Source of the DNA: Agapanthus africanus
Lineage: Eukaryota > Streptophyta > Magnoliopsida > Asparagales > Amaryllidaceae
Reading direction: 5' to 3'
Assembly: GCA_030015575.1 (NCBI GenBank)
Contig: JASDDO010000026.1
Span: 453,321,096-453,385,095, forward strand
Length of the DNA: 64,000 bases
The notes beneath the pieces were generated by a model that was not told the origin of the DNA, made no database searches, and worked only from the letters and a program-made list of their open reading frames with translations. The position numbers were made by a program, and so were the translations under genes. This document shows, piece after piece, positions 44,947-56,179 of this stretch. Numbering within the stretch: position 1 is the first letter of the stretch; each line of letters opens with the position of its first letter.

Positions 44947-44993
44947 GCCGCGGAACCGCCGCATGAGCTTTGCTCATGCCGCGGATCCGCGGC
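44947..44993 (-). other. GC-rich hairpin in the 5' leader near the PBS
   Basis: Two 22-base arms (44947-44968 and 44972-44993) pair at 20 of 22 positions around a 3-base loop (TTT on plus, AAA on the transcript strand). The stem starts GCCGCGG and ends GCATGAGC. It lies about 180 bases downstream of the PBS on the transcript. Confidence 0.75.
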
Positions 44994-45174
44994 TCATTAG
45001 TGGAATTTGAATGTCGAATTTCACAGTAACTCTTAGATGTTTGTGATGTGTTCTCTGCATATTTTTAATTTTGAAAAAGACCAGATTTTAGAAATTGTCC
45101 AGAGAGCATGATCCGGGTTCGGGTTTTGGTTCGATCGGACTTCAAATTGCGTCTAGACTTCGCCTAAGGCTCTA

Positions 45175-45191
45175 GCTTGGCTCTGATACCA
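45175..45191 (-). other. Primer-binding site of A1
   Basis: The minus strand reads TGGTATCAGAGCCAAGC, complementary to initiator Met tRNA. It starts one base after the LTR end. Confidence 0.92.
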
Positions 45192-45192
45192 C

Positions 45193-47408
45193 CGTAGGGT
45201 TCCTAGGCACCCTAATGAGGTCTCACAAGGCATCAACCATGCCAATTTCAAAAAATTCTAGGTGCCGAGAAACCCGACTATGGATCGTTTGCTAGAAATC
45301 TAGGCGAAAAGTAAACTAGTTAACGCTTAACTATAAGAATACGGAAATACAACCTTTGTAGATCCGGTCCTCCACCTCCACGACTCCGTGATGAAGTCAT
45401 CTCTGCTGTCCAAATCAAAATCCGGGCTCTAGCGTCGGCTTCATCGGAGAAAGAGCGGGCAAGGTCGTCGGCTTTGTGCCGAAGATGATCTACGTCGAGG
45501 CATCGCTAGATCAAGCTCCACCTTCACCAAGCCTTGAAAACTTGTGAAGGAAACACACTCTACTACTTGGCAAGAGGTAGAGGATGAAGAAATAGGAAGT
45601 GGGTAGACTTTAGAATTGGATTTCTCACTTGTTTTCATCAATCACCATTGATGAAGAATGGTTTTCTTCTTGAGTTCAAGGAAGAAGAAGAAGAAATGAT
45701 ATATGATAAGTTAATTTAAAATCAAAAGTAAATCAATACTTATCATAATAATAACCATGGTCAAGTGTAGAGAGTTAATCATGGTTGAATGGAATGGTTA
45801 GGGTTAAGCATGAGACAAAATGGTCACTTGGTCAAAGTCTTCATGAAGCTTCAACAAGCTTCCAAAGAAAGCCACCATTTTGCATTATGCTTATCATTTT
45901 ACAATATGAATAAACAAATAAATAAATAGATATGAAAATGAAAACCCTAACCATTATATAACCATGGTTTAAATTTTACACAAAACACAAGTTAGCATGC
46001 ATCATCAAACATGATACATACAAGTGCACAAAAATATATCACATATACAATGTGCACAAACCAAGTGAGAAAATCCATTTCAAGTGAACCAATACTAGTT
46101 AATGCAAAGCAATATATCAAATATATAATTATGCATTAAATCATTAAATCAACACTTGATTCAATGATCCGGTCATGTCGCACACAACCGACTAGTATAC
46201 AATGTATCGGCTTATCGAATCAATCCTTGATTCGATAACTAGGTTATATCGCATACAACCATTCGACACATTCATCGCGAGAATAGAATACGGTATCACA
46301 TACACGCATTATTCTCGGTCCCGCACATATCTCATATGCGCTCCTATTTCGTTTCGCTTGAGCCAGGAAACCTCTGTGTAGGACTCTAAAGACTCGTCAA
46401 TACGCCGGCAGCAGGCGATGATCATATCAAACACCCACAAGCCGCAAGCGGTCTGCTAAACGTAACGGCCACCCGGGTATTGAGCGATCTGAAGATCGAC
46501 GAGCAAGCCCGCTCACACTCCAGTGAATCCAACCAGTAACACTACCGTACTGTCCGGTCTGATCGTCTGATATGTCGCATATCTCGCCTAGGGGTGGTAA
46601 ACGTCAGACCCCAATAGCTCGATAAGTCGTGTTGATATGAGGTCTATAACAATTCGAGAAACTACTGGTAACACTTACCAGTAAATCTCAGCAACCCTGG
46701 CCAGGGATTTCCTGTTATAGCCAATCGAACACAGCGCAACAGCAACCCCCTATACCGGGAGAGACGAATCCCCTCCTATCGCTCATTGACTCCATGTGAC
46801 TCGGGACTGTACCCAAAAACCACCGTTTTGCACGCCCTCTTGGACGTGGTAAGATGGAAATCAAAGCACAGTGGGAACCACACAAGACTCTATGACGATC
46901 TCGGGTCAACAGACTACTCTGTACCAGTGTCACCAGAGAACTGCCATCTGACGTGAGGTATAATACCATCTGGGAGTTCTCGGCGAGTCCGTCCAGTGTA
47001 CCCAGTCTCCACTGAGCACCCGTATATTATCCCTGATGTCAAACACCAATGGATATGGGATCATCCATCGCCTATCTATATGGGTCGAGAAGGTATACGC
47101 TAGTCTACTCTGGTATATCGATGCCCCATCTCGATACACCCACGACTAGGGACTTTGAAGGATGTACTTATGGACTACCTGTCCCCACTAGTATGATCCG
47201 CATCATAGTCCAGGTAGTCAAGTACACATCCTAAGGGCTTTACCAACATGTAACAGAGAGACAATCAGTATACACGTTAAGGTAAAGAGCAACCAGATAG
47301 CATACTATCAAGTCGAGCAAGAAAGTCCTCCCTATATATGTCCCAGCATCCACTACAATATACATCCTATGTATAGTAATGGCCTCTAGGGCATACATAT
47401 AACTAACA
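45193..47408 (-). repeat. 5' LTR of A1
   Basis: It runs on the minus strand from TGTTAGTTATATGTATGCCC (47408) to GGAACCCTACG; the terminal A of CA is changed to G at 45193. Length is 2216 bp, close to the 2220-bp solo LTR at 57112-59331. It is gene-free. Confidence 0.9.
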
Positions 47409-47978
47409 ATAACCATTACATAACGTACCAAACCCAATCAACACTTGATTTAGGAAAATGTTCATAACATTTTTCTCTAATGCAAACTTATATCCTTCTT
47501 TATCTAATAAAAATATGTATATTATATTGCACATCATAGATGGTACGAAGTAACATTCGTTCAAAATCAATGTATTACCATTTGGCAATACTAGGTGATA
47601 TTCGCCGACAGCTTCGGCAGCAACAATTGCTCCATTCTCTACTCTGAGAGACATATCACCCTTTCACAATTCTCCACTTCTCTTTAACCCTTATAAAAGA
47701 TTACAAATGTGGGATCCTGATCCCGTATCCAATACCCAGGATGTAGAGCAGACTGAGAAACGGTTCTCAATAACTAACACACCCGAAGAAGATGCATCAG
47801 AATGCTCCTTCTTCATTAAGGTTGCGTGTAAATCCTTGCATTCATCTATCCCTTGCCCAAACTTATGACAGTTGTCATAAGATAAAGTGGAACCAACGTT
47901 CCCCAGCCCAGTATAATAAGCGGGTTCGGTAAATACATCCATGTTATTATCTTGATTAAACCGTGATATGGTCACTAC
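47409..47978 (-). pseudogene. Copia C protease region with zinc-knuckle remnant
   Basis: One minus frame gives NCHKFGQGIDECKDL, a decayed zinc knuckle. The Ty1/copia protease signature WVLDTGSGSHIC follows, with the catalytic Asp intact. After two stops (TAA near 47692 and TGA near 47662) it continues as MSLRVENGAIVAAEAVGEYH and LPNGNTLILNECYFVPSM, typical of the protease/GAG-pre-integrase junction. Element A1 is inserted at its downstream end. The upstream edge is a CT-rich tract ending TAG before GTAGTGACC (47979-47980), the same place as the possible splice acceptor of A1. Confidence 0.85.
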
Positions 47979-49209
47979 CTAGAGAGAGAAAGAGAGAGAG
48001 AGAAGAAAACACTTTAGCGTGCGCTCTTGCAAGATTAGACTGGTTATTATCTTATCTAATCAGGATTGCTCCCACTGTTTTTATCAAAACTTCCTTCAAA
48101 CCCTAAAAGATAAGATTAGCTGGGGTTAATTACACCCTACAAGTTCGCTAATCGGTCAGCCAGGCAGGTGTTGGTACTCCGAAGGAGTCTCCCCGTGCTT
48201 TCGCATGGAAGTAATTAAATAATCTCGTTCCCGTAGGGGCATAATCCTGTTAACACCTTTCTTAGACACCTAGTATTAGCTAATTGTAAAGTGGAAAACT
48301 TTCCCAGGAGTAAAGCTTACTCACAGTGGGTATCGGGATCCAACTTTCACATAGAAAGTATCCAATCTCATTGCAAATTTCAACACTTGAAATTCCTGAT
48401 ATCTGTTTTTACCCCCATGTGGTTTATGACCTTGACAAGATCAACAAACCATAAATCGCAAGTCAAGTTCAATCTGTCATTTCATGACAAATTTAGACCC
48501 ATCCGCACAACCTTTGACAAGGTCAACAAGGCTGTACGACTACCCGCTTCTGCATACGGCGGAAAAGCACTAATCGGCTACCAAACACTATGCCTTGACA
48601 AGGTCGACAAACACAACACGAATACTAAATAGTACCTATCTGAAATGACGGAGGGCTACGACTTATTTTGAAGAAAACATTTAACGTAATGAACTTGATA
48701 TTGTTATAGAATCTAGTGATTTGAAAATGAGTGGTTTAAGCTCCGCTTTAAAAATCGAATAGTTTTCAAAATAAATCGAGTGGGTTCTAGCATATGCTAG
48801 TTTTTGCCAAATAGATCATTCCCAGTGAAGGGATCTAGGCTCTTTCCTCATCGAATGAGGTGCTGGATATTCATAATGGAATACCGCTATGCAAAGCAAA
48901 AACTAAAGCTACCTTTTTGAAAAAAATTTATTCTACAACATCTTTTAGGTTTCTTTTCATTTTATTAATCTTATTAATGATGTCCCATCAATTATTTTTT
49001 CTAAATATCATAGAAGAAACTAAAATAAAATACACATATATGGCATCTGCATTCGCCACAGAGACCCGGCTCTTCACCGTAAGGTTACTTAACTTATGGC
49101 AGGACGGGGTCAGGACTAGCACGGATGCAAAACATATATAGTATCTACTAATATATCATATATATATAAGTAGCATTCTTCTAACGCGGTTATATGATCA
49201 CATCACATC
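47979..49209 (-). other. Copia C leader, first part
   Basis: Non-coding sequence collinear with the A1 leader 42050-43370. It includes the three TTGAC-N3 palindromes (48432-48444, 48514-48526, 48595-48607) and the AAGGGATCTAGGCTCTTTCCTC block. It is cut by a solo LTR, with ACATC (49205-49209) as target-site copy. Confidence 0.8.
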
Positions 49210-50970
49210 TGTAACATTTCAGAAAATATAAAATAATATTTTTGGAATTTAAATAATAAATTAATAAATTTCACGAAAACTATATGAGTATGGATTTGAG
49301 ATTTCGTAGAATGGTATAATTATATACCTATATTTTGGAAAGTATTTAGATATTAATATGAATTATTATTTATGAAAGTATTTATTGGATTTGGGCTTTT
49401 ATAAATCATTATACAATTATTTACATACAAGTTTATGTTAAACTTGATTAGTGTAGTACTAATTATGCATTAACCTAAATCCATTTTTGTTAACCGTATT
49501 TAATGTGCTATGACACATTGTATTATGTTTCATGCATGGTTTTGTGTTTGTTTTGTTTTCAAAAGAGAAAAGATGAGAAAAGAAAATGGAAGAGAAAAAT
49601 GGAAAAAGAGAGAGAGAGGAGACATAGATGTGACTAGAAATAATGAAGAGAGAGAGAATGTGACAGAAATGGGGGATGGTTCTAGTAACCATGAAGCCTT
49701 CATCTCTATCATTTTCTTCACCTCATTCTTCATCTCCTTCCTCCATTTTCTTCATCTCCTTCCACCTCTTCTACCACCATACAACACTCCCAAATCCCAC
49801 TTAAAACCACACACCTCCTTCACAAAAAATGTCCACAATCTCATCCTACACTATATGGTGGGATCAAGTGGGAGTTTTGAGCACTTTGGATCATCTAGGA
49901 ATTTTCTTGAGTTGCTTTTGAGGTAAAACACTCACCTTTCACCAAGTTTTTATATTTCCTAACTTCACAAAATAGTTTAGAGCTTAAAAGTGTATATTTA
50001 GTGAACTTGGAAAATTCTAAGGTGATCTTTGGTGGTTTAAATGAGTAGCAGTGTTATAGTAGAGAGTTTAAAGCGTGACTACCGGCCTTTTAGTGATAGA
50101 ATCTCTGTTCTAAGTGAGTTTAGAAGTGCCAAGCTTGAGTTCAGGATTTTCCGACATCGGTTTTTCATTGACTTTTGATGTTCAAATGGAATCTGGGATG
50201 ACTCTAGAACTCTGAAAAAAAACTTAGCAGATACAGTGAGATGTGCATATAATTAGGAAACTACCCTAGAAACCCGAGCCCAATCCCTCAACTTTTGGCC
50301 ACCGTTTTATTCAATTTAGCCGCAATTTTCCTCCCAATTTCGGAGTTAGGGTCTGAAACTTGGTCTGTAGCTCACTCATTAGATAACTAGACCTACCCTA
50401 TATGCAAAAAAGTTTAATTTCAGCTTAGCTAGAATCTGGAGTCGTTTTACTTGTTTTCTGTCAATATTTTCCGACTTTTGAAACTTGGTTTTTGATATTT
50501 GAGTTTTGACTATGTCCTTTGACGTTCATACGTCAACGTCGGGGGTTGTTTTATTGTTCTAGCATGAGTGGATCATAGGTTCTAACCTATGTGCACTTAG
50601 CTTGCCATATCGATTTTCGGATATGATTTTGATTTTGATTTCGATACGATATGCATTGATTTGTAGGTACATTCGCGTGGATTTCCGAGATGACGAAGGA
50701 GAGCAAGATGTTCATCGACTTCGGCTAGAGCGAGGATAGTAGGTGAGTAGATGTATATCTACGGGAGAAGTCGTGTGGATGGCATATAGCACCCCCCGCA
50801 ACCGTAGTATTAGGATACAAGGTATATGGTTATATATATGTAAATACTAGATATGTATACTTAGCTAATAAGGTTCTAGGATACTATAAGCAATAGTAAG
50901 TATACTCGTAGGGAGGAATAGCTTTAGTACTTATTTCTCTTAGTCTTAAGACAATTATATATATGTTGTT

Positions 50971-51005
50971 ACGCGCGCAGCGCGCGCGCACGCACACACA
51001 CACAT
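50971..51005. repeat. Alternating CG/CA tract
   Basis: ACGCGCGCAGCGCGCGCGCACGCACACACA is a nearly pure alternating purine-pyrimidine run, with potential to adopt Z-DNA. It is likely a microsatellite. Confidence 0.8.
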
Positions 51006-52865
51006 ATTGGGGATAATTTCGATACAACATTATGAGATGAGGATATAAGATACTATAATGATACGATTCGATATGATATTATATGAAGATTAGGCGATTA
51101 TATATTCATGATGCGATATGAGGTGATGTGACATGTGACGATATGTGACTAGATGATATGATATGATGTACTTGACCATATATCTGTACTCCTGATTGAT
51201 GATATCGTACGATGGACTATACTGTACATGATATGATGTACGAGACCACAGATCCATACTTTTGATTTGATGATACCGTACGATGGATTATACCATACGT
51301 GATACTATGAGGATGGATCGCCGACTTATGAATGTATCGACTCGGAAACATATTGTTTTAAATCACTTAAGTAGATATTAGGATATATATAGAACCATAC
51401 CTATTTTCAAAACTAACGAATCGTATCCACTTTTAAATGAAAACCTCAAGGGACGCTACAGATTTTCAAATGGTATCTTTTTCTCAAAAACACCGTAGCC
51501 CCTATTTTCAAAAACAACGATTCGTACTATTTTAAGCTATAACTGTATGGTTCATACGTAGTCACATATTTTAAACTGTTGCATTTATGCTTTCCTCCTT
51601 TTGTTACGCTCGTATTATTCTCATTTGCGACATACATACTACGTTTCTTGTACTTATCTTTATATGACTTTGTCCGTCAGGACGCATGCACCATTACCGA
51701 TGATACGCATGTTGCACGTATACCTACTTGCCGGTTCACACACACATCATTGGTAATTTCCATGCCCCGTACACATTAGAAACTGCTATGTCGCCATATT
51801 GTTCCCTAATTTGTAGAATTATAGTTATTGTTTAGTACTCATTACCGCACATGCTAGTTTAGATATTTCACTTCCTTACCTAGTTACTATGAAAGCACAT
51901 GTTATACCTTGTAGTACTGTTCTATGCTTGTATTTACTGTTCTATTATGGTTACATGATTATGAGATTCTGTTTTCATAAGATTGTTGGATTTAAGAACC
52001 ACAGATATATTTTTAAAGTATTATGATTGTTTTAAAAAAAGAACGCGGTTTCCCTTGATATGATATTTCGACATTCACCATGAGTTTTCTCGGTTCTGAG
52101 TTATGTGTATACCCGATTCGAGGAGAGAGGAGGTACCATCTATGGGTACATGGTGGACCCGGTACGGTATCCCAGGGCAAGAAGATCGTATAGAGAGACG
52201 TTGAGCCCAGCCCGGCAGAGGAACACTACCTACCGGTGACAGTACTGGACTTGGCAGATATCTGGAGGATGCCGACCGGAAGCGATTGATACAGATGGAT
52301 ATAAGGGCCGATCCGATGAGAGGGCGACTGAGATATGAGTATTTACGTGTCGATGCTGGACACGGGTCTTATGATGTTTTCGAGTGTCGATGCTGAGCAC
52401 TCAGGTGTTTATGCTGAGCACTCAGGTGTTTATGTTGATTTGATGCGTCGTTGATGGTCACACGTTGGATGATGCACATATATACAGATATATGACAGAT
52501 GATATGGCCCATATTATGACACGGGCACGATAATATTATTAGCATTATACTTATGTATAGACAATCATCTTTTTTACAACACAGTATTATTTTAGTATAT
52601 TTACTGTATAAATTAGGAGATCGTCATACATGCAATTTCTACCTGATGATGTCTTCTACTCACGAGTTGGCACCCCGTTGTGCCATGGTTTTCTTACAGG
52701 ATCGACTGCTCGGATCAGTAGCGACTTGCTGGTACATCTTTTCATCTTGGTGATTTTGTAACGACTCAAATTTTACTGTACGAAAATTTTCAAGTTAATG
52801 TACAGAATAGAGTTGTAAGCCTGAGCACAAGTTATAAATATAATTTATTTAAGAACAAAAAGAAA

Positions 52866-52940
52866 TAACTTGTAGCTCACTGGTAAAGTCCTTGCACTGC
52901 TGTGACGTAGCTCTTGTGTTCGAATCCCATCAGCCACATA
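52866..52940 (+). other. tRNA-like sequence with pol III A and B boxes
   Basis: TAGCTCACTGG (52873-52883) fits the A box and GTTCGAATCCC (52918-52928) fits the B box, 35 bases apart, as in a tRNA. The flanking bases do not form an acceptor stem. It is therefore a tRNA pseudogene or a SINE-type head, not a working tRNA. Confidence 0.55.
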
Positions 52941-53308
52941 TATTTTTACTGAATTTTCTTTTAAACTTTTTAGAAGCCCAAAAGTTTACACGTGCAATAC
53001 ACGTAAAATGAAAAGTCACAGAAAATCAAACATGTGCTGAATGTTATATGAACCGACATGGAAACATGGCATCGATCCAGATCCCCACACCCAACACTTA
53101 GCCGGCGAGATGGCCTTCTAAACCGGCGCCGCCGGGCCTCCCCATAGATAATGCCCCCAAACTCTGCACACTAATCGTTTGGCCTACCCCCACTACCCCA
53201 GTACTGTTTGATTTCTCTGTAAATTAACAGAGAGATTAAAATCACCCATTAATCCAAAATTTAATACATTTTAATTCTCTCTTCAGTTCTCAAAATCCTA
53301 ATTTAACC

Positions 53309-53317
53309 CTATAAATA
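53309..53317 (+). promoter_or_regulatory. TATA box of the nested LTR
   Basis: CTATAAATA followed about 30 bp later by CCTCTTCACTCTG is a good plant core promoter arrangement for the LTR transcript. Confidence 0.5.
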
Positions 53318-56179
53318 CAACCCCATATTCTAGCCCTCTTCACTCTGAAAACTCTTGTTAAAAATTCTCATAAATTTCCAAGTCAAAGAAGAGTACAAGT
53401 GGATTTAGCCCAAGGTAACTTTCCGGCGAGAATTCAAGACGTTTTCGGTGACCCCGCAACTCCACGAAGCCATCAACTTATTCCTCTACCTTCCCTCTCT
53501 TGTTTTAACTTGTAAGTCCCCTCTCTTCTCCTTTCTTCCTAATTTCAAAAGTTCTTTTTTCAAAACTCGTCGGAAGTGGAGTTATTCCGACATCCGATTC
53601 TAAACTTGTTAAAATCACAATCTTTCTTAATAACGAATCATCCATATCATTATATTTTTCTTAGTAATCATGAAACAAACATTGAGAACAAGTTTCATCT
53701 TAAAAGACTATGTTATGTAACTTCCAATTGCATTTTTCGTTTAAATATCACAAACTTTACATATGACATATTCTAATTACTTTAGCTTAGAATACCTTTA
53801 GAAAACCTCACGAGGTAATGACCTACATCTCACATACATACATCTTGATATAGCACGATTTGCTTAAAAACAATATCATGTGACAAATACGACATTTCAA
53901 ATAAATACCTTAAAGTATTAAAACAGTATTTCTTTAAATTGTGTGATTACATTCCTTGCGATTATGCCTCTACAACCCATTTTGGAGAACTCGATCGGGA
54001 TGGTGCGGATTATCGCACATACTCGGGACTAGTAGAGCGAGATGCAAACCTCCTCACGGAGCTTACGATCTCAATAGAATTTTTATACAAATTTTAATAA
54101 AAACGAGGATTTCTATTTAATAATAAAAAGTTATTTTTTATAAATATATAAATATTATCAAAACACGTATTTTTAAGATATTATTAAATTCCACGTTTTC
54201 CAAACAAAATAATATATTTACAATTTTCTTGAAAATACCATTAAGAATCCATACAAGTCAACTTTATACTAAAATACCATGAACTATTCAAGATAGGTAT
54301 TTATACACTAGAATACCTCACTTATAAAAAATCACATTCATAAAAACCCTAAATACGATAAATAAATACTTGAGGTTTATTTTGAAAGTATACTAAAAAT
54401 ATTTTTCATAAAACCCCCTCCAGTTATATTAAATTTACATTAAGAAGCCTAGTAAATATAGGTTTAAGAGGGACCAATTCTCTTGAGCCTCAGAGAGCCA
54501 GAGAAAGTGGGTGCTTGCCTATTTAAGATAGAAAACTAAAACTGGGTTATCAATGGTAATTGTCTTGGAAAAAGACACAAATCCTGTCGTCCGTGTGCAG
54601 CAGTTACCGATAACACCAAAATCTAATTCAGGAATCCAAATTTGTTTAAGTGTCTGACTCAATCTGAGTCTTAGTCTAATCTATTTACAATCCAAACATG
54701 AATCCAAATTTAACTCCAATACATCATGAATCCAATATATACTTGAACTTGAACATGAATACCAGAACTATATCAAATATGCAACATGACTTGATTTGAC
54801 CAAACCATGGATATATTTTGACTTGACTACATGACTATCCGTTTACATCCTGAACCGTTTACATGAACAACTTATATCATGGTTTCGGCAAGTCTTATAC
54901 TACAACTCATTACAATCAATACAATATGCATTACGGGGTTTTAAAGGGGTAGACTAGTACGGAATGTATTAAAAGTGGCTCGAGATGGTTACTAAAAGAC
55001 GTAGATAAACATCCATTACCGTTGTTCCATGGGTATGACAGAGCCTTGTACTATGGATTACCTTAGTCTACGGGGAAAGTTGAACTCCTCTCGTATACAC
55101 TGATATATTATGTACCAAGCTACAAACAACTACGTTAGTATAACAAATTCATACTTTATCTATTCTATTCTCTTTACTTGTCTATTCCATTCTATCTTTT
55201 GGGACTTACCGAGCGTTAGTTCGCTGACGACATTCCTATCTCTTCTTTCTTTGGAATGTTGTCAGGAGGACCCAACTCTCAGGAGATCGAGCCCTGCCAG
55301 GATGATTTAGAGCAGTTCACTGAGGAGCCAGAGTTCTAGTTCCTACTTGTACTTACTTTTCTTTCAGTTCATATGTCATTGTTTAGGCATCGCTTGATTT
55401 CATTGTACTTTACTTTTCAGTTGTATGTAAAGAATGAACATAAATAAAAAGTTGTTTCATTACATCTCTTGTCATTCTTATGTTATTTCATTTATACTGC
55501 TTATTTACGCTTAATGTGTTTACTTCTGAGTAAATACATCGCAGCCCACCACGTCTCCTTCCCCTGGGAAGCAGGGCGTGACACATTTGCGTGGGTAGGT
55601 GGGTTACTTCTTGGATCGTAACCGCCATTGTATACATTATTATTCAATTGTATCTAGTTAAAACCTCCATCAACCAGATTATATATATTTAGTAGACTTA
55701 GAAACCACAGACTTGTATATTCTTTCAAACTTAGAGCGAGATGTGTGTATTTTCCTTTATTTCCTTTACTTCTTTACTTTCTTTTCTGTGTTTGATCTTC
55801 GCCTTGGGCGTCGTATATTCGTTTTTGCGTGGTTTTTTCCACCATTTGGCGAAGAGATAGCTCCCGCTTGGGGATGCGTATGTTATTTTGTTATGTATTG
55901 GTTTTGGATCAAAATTTATAAAGGAGGTGCTGCCCAAATTTCAAATGGCAAAAATGTTTTCAACTATAGTATACTACTCACTTATATTTTCACATACCAT
56001 TACTTATACTTTTTAAAGAAGAACTTGAATTCATTATACCTTCATTTCAAAACTTCACCTCCATTATTTTCCTGAAAAGGTTTAGATTTCTGGGCTTTCG
56101 GCTTACTTGGATTACGGTGGGGCTCTATAAACCTCACTTGATTCAAGTATCGGTCACGTGCCATTTCCGGGTCGTGACA

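Larger units (their letters stand above)
42050..45174 (-). other. Long non-coding leader of A1, gag body absent
   Basis: Between the PBS and the first protease-side exon about 3.1 kb shows no Gag-like frame. A collinear, diverged version is found in Copia C (59843-59337, 57111-56185, 49209-47976), so it belongs to the lineage. The leader end on the minus strand is a CT-rich tract ending CCAG before GTAGCGACC (42050), which resembles a 3' splice site. It contains the palindromes, duplication and hairpin listed separately. Confidence 0.55.
37689..47408 (-). mobile_element. Angela-type Copia element A1, structurally complete but coding-degenerate
   Basis: It has a 5' LTR (45193-47408), PBS, about 6 kb of internal sequence, PPT and a 3' LTR (37689-39221). 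It is inserted into Copia C. The flanks TAAAC (37684-37688) and ATAAC (47409-47413) are an imperfect 5-bp duplication; an extra A in the left copy would explain the difference. Aligned LTR parts differ by about 18 positions in 1.5 kb. The coding part is reduced to short broken frames, which suggests movement in trans. Confidence 0.88.
52757..55583 (+). repeat. Nested Ty3/gypsy-type solo LTR (2.8 kb)
   Basis: It runs from TGTAACGACTCAAATT to AGCAGGGCGTGACA inside the larger solo LTR. Flanks GATTT (52752-52756) and CATTT (55584-55588) agree at four of five bases. The host LTR reads on across the insertion (CATCTTGGTG / GCGTGGGTAGGTGGGT). There is no internal coding region. It contains a TATA box and a tRNA-like sequence. 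Confidence 0.8.
49210..56179 (+). repeat. Solo LTR of a Ty3/gypsy element, with a nested LTR
   Basis: It runs from TGTAACATTTCAG to CCGGGTCGTGACA and is flanked by perfect ACATC duplications (49205-49209 and 56180-56184). Without the nested LTR it is about 4.1 kb. It shares GGTACATGGTGGACCCGG, GGTGAGTAGATGTAT, CTACTCACGAG and GGGTCGTGACA blocks with the Tekay LTRs. Small ORFs (for example 49510-49926 and 55713-56075) are not supported as genes. Confidence 0.87.

Noticed and set aside
49510..49926. 138-codon ORF with Arg/Glu-rich N-terminus
   Set aside because: It comes from a purine-rich AGAGAG tract in a gypsy LTR and is not supported as a gene.
52866..52940. Functional tRNA gene
   Set aside because: A and B boxes are present but the acceptor stem does not pair, so it is listed only as tRNA-like.
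55713..56075. 120-codon Phe-rich ORF resembling a membrane protein
   Set aside because: Translation of T-rich LTR sequence just before the LTR end; the related Tekay LTRs do not keep the frame.
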